Below are positions 62,172 to 64,000 of a DNA stretch of 64,000 nt, in pieces (the first letter of the stretch is position 1; the number at the start of each line of letters is the position of its first letter). The notes under the pieces are model-generated. The model worked only from the letters and a program-made list of their open reading frames with translations. It was not told where the DNA came from and ran no database searches. The translations under genes were made by a program, and so were the position numbers. Source of the DNA: Paenibacillus sp. JJ-223 (lineage in GTDB: Bacteria > Bacillota > Bacilli > Paenibacillales > Paenibacillaceae). The DNA is taken from contig NZ_CAKMMP010000009.1 of NCBI RefSeq assembly GCF_927798175.1, positions 124,001 to 188,000 of the forward strand, in the 5' to 3' direction.

Positions 62172-62250
62172 GTATACTTCATTTAATTCATACTAATTTG
62201 GTCAGAATGATTGATATTATAGAGGTTTACCGTTATACTTCATGTAATAC
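62172..62250. promoter_or_regulatory. Repeated TATACTTCAT motif upstream of the FCD regulator
   Basis: GTATACTTCATTTAATTCATAC (62172-62193) and TTATACTTCATGTAATAC (62233-62250) share TATACTTCAT-TAAT-type cores, about 61 bp apart. Each is partly palindromic (GTAT...ATAC). The position in front of a GntR/FCD-like regulator suggests operators; unproven. Confidence 0.4.
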
Positions 62251-62308
62251 GTTAATCATCAGTGAGTAACAATAAGAAAGAAAACCTACATACAAGGGGG
62301 GGAAACAT

Positions 62309-63061
62309 GTGGCTCCAGAGTTATACGAATTGGAATTGGAGTACGAGCTCTTGAAACAACTTCGGGATGCGATTGCTCCTGTCGGTGCAAGCACGCTCGT
62401 GCATACGTTGGGAAAAAGATACGGCCTGAGCCAGGCTACCATCGGAAGACGGCTTATGGAAATGGATGTCGAGGGGTACACGGTGCTTGAAGGGCGAAAA
62501 GGCCGTGTATTGACCGAAGCGGGCCTGGAACGACTGAAGACGACGGAACGGGAATTGCAGCAGAAAAACGTGAACTCGCGCCTGATTCAGACGCTGAACC
62601 ATTCGGGCGAAAAAGCGCTGCTCGACATTCTCGTCGCCCGAAGGGCGCTGGAACGGGAGATTGCTTCGCTGGCTGCGGAACGTGCCACGAAAGAGTACAT
62701 CCATCTGCTCGAACAATCCATCGAGGCACAGAACCGGCAATTGGCGCAGAACGTTATTCCTTATGAGGAAGATCGGGAATTCCACCGGCTGCTGGCTTAT
62801 GCGGCCCAGAACCAGTTCTTGCTCCATGCCGTCGAATTGGTATGGGACACGAGCAGGGACTTTCTGGAGACCGCGTATATCCGGCGTACGGTCGGGAGCG
62901 AATTAGTGGTCGATCACCGTCAGATTCTGGATGCCATTATATCGCGTTCTCCGGAAGATGCCGAAGCCGCGATGGTCAATCACATCAACCAGATGATCGA
63001 GGACGTCAAACGTTATTTTTCCATGAAAAACCAGTCGCTTAGCATCGAGAAAGCGCGTTGA
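62309..63061 (+). CDS. HTH-FCD transcriptional regulator
   Basis: 250-aa regulator. The N-terminus (about 1-80) is a winged helix resembling HTH_12/NrpR-type domains (LVHTLGKRYGLSQATIGRRLMEMDVEGYTVLEGRKGRVLTEAGLERL), not a standard GntR HTH. The C-terminal part (about 100-235) is an FCD ligand-binding domain (LLDILVARRALEREIASLAAERAT, EDREFHRLLAYAAQN, DHRQILDAIISRSPEDAEAAMVNHI) with metal-ligand His residues. GTG start at 62309 after AAGGGGGGG. The hydantoinase gene begins 15 bp downstream, so the two are probably cotranscribed and the regulator senses its substrate. Confidence 0.82.
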   Translation: MAPELYELELEYELLKQLRDAIAPVGASTLVHTLGKRYGLSQATIGRRLMEMDVEGYTVLEGRKGRVLTEAGLERLKTTERELQQKNVNSRLIQTLNHSGEKALLDILVARRALEREIASLAAERATKEYIHLLEQSIEAQNRQLAQNVIPYEEDREFHRLLAYAAQNQFLLHAVELVWDTSRDFLETAYIRRTVGSELVVDHRQILDAIISRSPEDAEAAMVNHINQMIEDVKRYFSMKNQSLSIEKAR

Positions 63062-63076
63062 AAAGGAGATGAACTT

Positions 63077-64000
63077 GTGACCACAAATTATCGCTTGGGT
63101 ATCGACATCGGGGGCACGTTCACGGACGCGCTGGTGACGGATCGGCAAGGCAGGATGATCGGTGCGCTGAAGACGCCATCCATCGCCGAAGCGCCTGAAC
63201 GGGCCATCTTTAACGCATTGGATCAGCTTCAGGCACAAGGCGTGAACATTGGCGATATCGACCTGTTCGTCCACGGCACGACGCTTGGCGTCAACACATT
63301 GATCGAACGCAACGGAGCGGTTACAGGGCTGCTTGTTACAAAGGGTTTCCGCGACATTCTTGAAATCCGGAGACTTCGCTTGGAGGATACGACGAACCTG
63401 TACGGCGATAAGACGGAGGCGCTTGTACCGAGATATCTCGTCAAAGAAATCGACGAACGGGCGCTTGCAAGCGGGGACGTGCTGCAGCCGCTAAACAGTG
63501 ATCAGCTTGTTCAAGCAGTTGACGAACTGGTGGAGGAAGGCATTACGGCGCTGGCGATCAGCTTTATGCACTCTTACGCCAACCCTGCTCATGAGAAGGA
63601 AGCGGAAGAAATCATCCGGGAACGGCATCCGCAATTGTTCATTTGCCGAAGCAGCGCCATTTGGCCGCAGCAGCGCGAATTCGAGCGTACGCTGGCCACC
63701 GCCATGAATGCATATGTGGGAGAACGCATGGGCTCTTACTTTGTACGGCTTCAGGAGGGTATTCATGAATATGGGTTAAAAGCAAACCTGCTCTCCACGA
63801 TGTCCAATGGCGGCATCATGACAGCGGCAAGTGCGGCTAGCGAGCCTGTTCGCACCTTGCTTTCGGGACCTGCCTCAGGCGTCATTGCAGCGACGCATAT
63901 TGCCCGGAAGGCAGGCATCGATCAAGTCATTACGTTCGACATGGGTGGCACAAGTGTGGATGTGGCTTTGATCGACAAAGAGCCGGCGTATTCCACCGAG
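63077..64000 (+). CDS. Hydantoinase/oxoprolinase subunit A (3' partial)
   Basis: The frame from GTG 63077 stays open to the window end (308 codons). RBS AAAGGAG lies 8 nt upstream. It encodes the N-terminal part of a HyuA/5-oxoprolinase A-type protein, an actin-fold ATPase. Phosphate 1 loop: YRLGIDIGGTFTDALVTDRQG. Further family segments: FVHGTTLGVNTLIERNGA, LISFMHSYANPAHE-like, STMSNGGIMTAASA, LLSGPASGVIAA and ITFDMGGTSVDVALI. It would hydrolyse a cyclic imide or 5-oxoproline with ATP, together with a HyuB subunit expected just outside the window. Confidence 0.92.
   Translation, partial: MTTNYRLGIDIGGTFTDALVTDRQGRMIGALKTPSIAEAPERAIFNALDQLQAQGVNIGDIDLFVHGTTLGVNTLIERNGAVTGLLVTKGFRDILEIRRLRLEDTTNLYGDKTEALVPRYLVKEIDERALASGDVLQPLNSDQLVQAVDELVEEGITALAISFMHSYANPAHEKEAEEIIRERHPQLFICRSSAIWPQQREFERTLATAMNAYVGERMGSYFVRLQEGIHEYGLKANLLSTMSNGGIMTAASAASEPVRTLLSGPASGVIAATHIARKAGIDQVITFDMGGTSVDVALIDKEPAYSTE

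Noticed and set aside
1..64000. CRISPR arrays, tRNA/rRNA genes, prophage or conjugative genes
   Set aside because: None seen on either strand; the only repeats are the intergenic families described.

Overview
The window looks like chromosomal DNA of an endospore-forming, saprophytic Firmicute, most likely Paenibacillus or a close relative. The grounds are: strong AGGAGG ribosome binding sites; a gerA-gerB-gerC spore-germination operon and a tlp small acid-soluble spore protein gene; YesM/YesN-type and LplB/LplC-type sugar uptake loci without their own ATPases; many secreted or cytoplasmic plant-polysaccharide glycosidases; and guanidine-I riboswitches. There is no phage, plasmid, rRNA, tRNA, transposase or CRISPR array.

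Layout. (1) 0-3.2 kb: end of a GH2 glycosidase and a secreted GH43 arabinanase-like enzyme, followed by four copies of a 25-bp inverted/direct repeat. (2) 3.7-14.7 kb: MBL-fold hydrolase, Lrp-type regulator, then a guanidine island. One guanidine-I riboswitch controls a two-gene SMR exporter. A second controls the whole catabolic operon: two DUF1989 carboxyguanidine-deiminase-type subunits, a 1204-aa biotin-dependent guanidine/urea carboxylase, and allophanate hydrolase. An APC permease lies between the two switches. (3) 14.9-25.5 kb: GNAT enzyme, small lipoprotein, alpha/beta hydrolase, GH127 beta-L-arabinofuranosidase, a decayed LamG/Ig fragment, an AraC regulator with a divergent sugar ABC importer, and an EVE-domain protein. 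(4) 25.6-36.4 kb: YesM/YesN two-component system diverging from an LplB-LplC-binding protein operon, followed by a 1123-aa multidomain beta-helix enzyme (probably GH87). (5) 36.8-53.3 kb: aminotransferase, tlp, second GH2 enzyme, TetR/MFS efflux pair with operator palindromes, AraC/aldo-keto reductase pair, ger operon, RpiR/Gfo-Idh-MocA pair, VOC protein, maltose acetyltransferase. (6) 53.7-59.9 kb: GpsB/DivIVA-like protein and a BirA-boxed biotin uptake operon (bioY, acyl-CoA ligase, ecfA, ecfA, ecfT, nitronate-monooxygenase-like). (7) 60.5-64 kb: MarR/threonine-aldolase operon, an HTH-FCD regulator, and the start of a hydantoinase/oxoprolinase gene that runs off the right edge.

How it works together. 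The enzymes and importers suggest uptake and intracellular breakdown of arabinose-containing oligosaccharides and other glucans, with ATP hydrolysis supplied by a shared MsmX-type ATPase elsewhere. The guanidine island would convert guanidine to carboxyguanidine, allophanate and finally ammonia and CO2, with export as an alternative. Its carboxylase needs biotin, and a complete biotin ECF importer under BirA control lies 40 kb away.

The most unusual feature is a dispersed family of intergenic elements of about 190-290 bp. They have 14-16 bp terminal inverted repeats (CTATATAAACCGCA type) and highly conserved nested internal hairpins. I count four near-complete and three partial copies, in both orientations, none with an ORF. 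They look like a MITE or a mobile structured-RNA element, and I do not recognise a named family.
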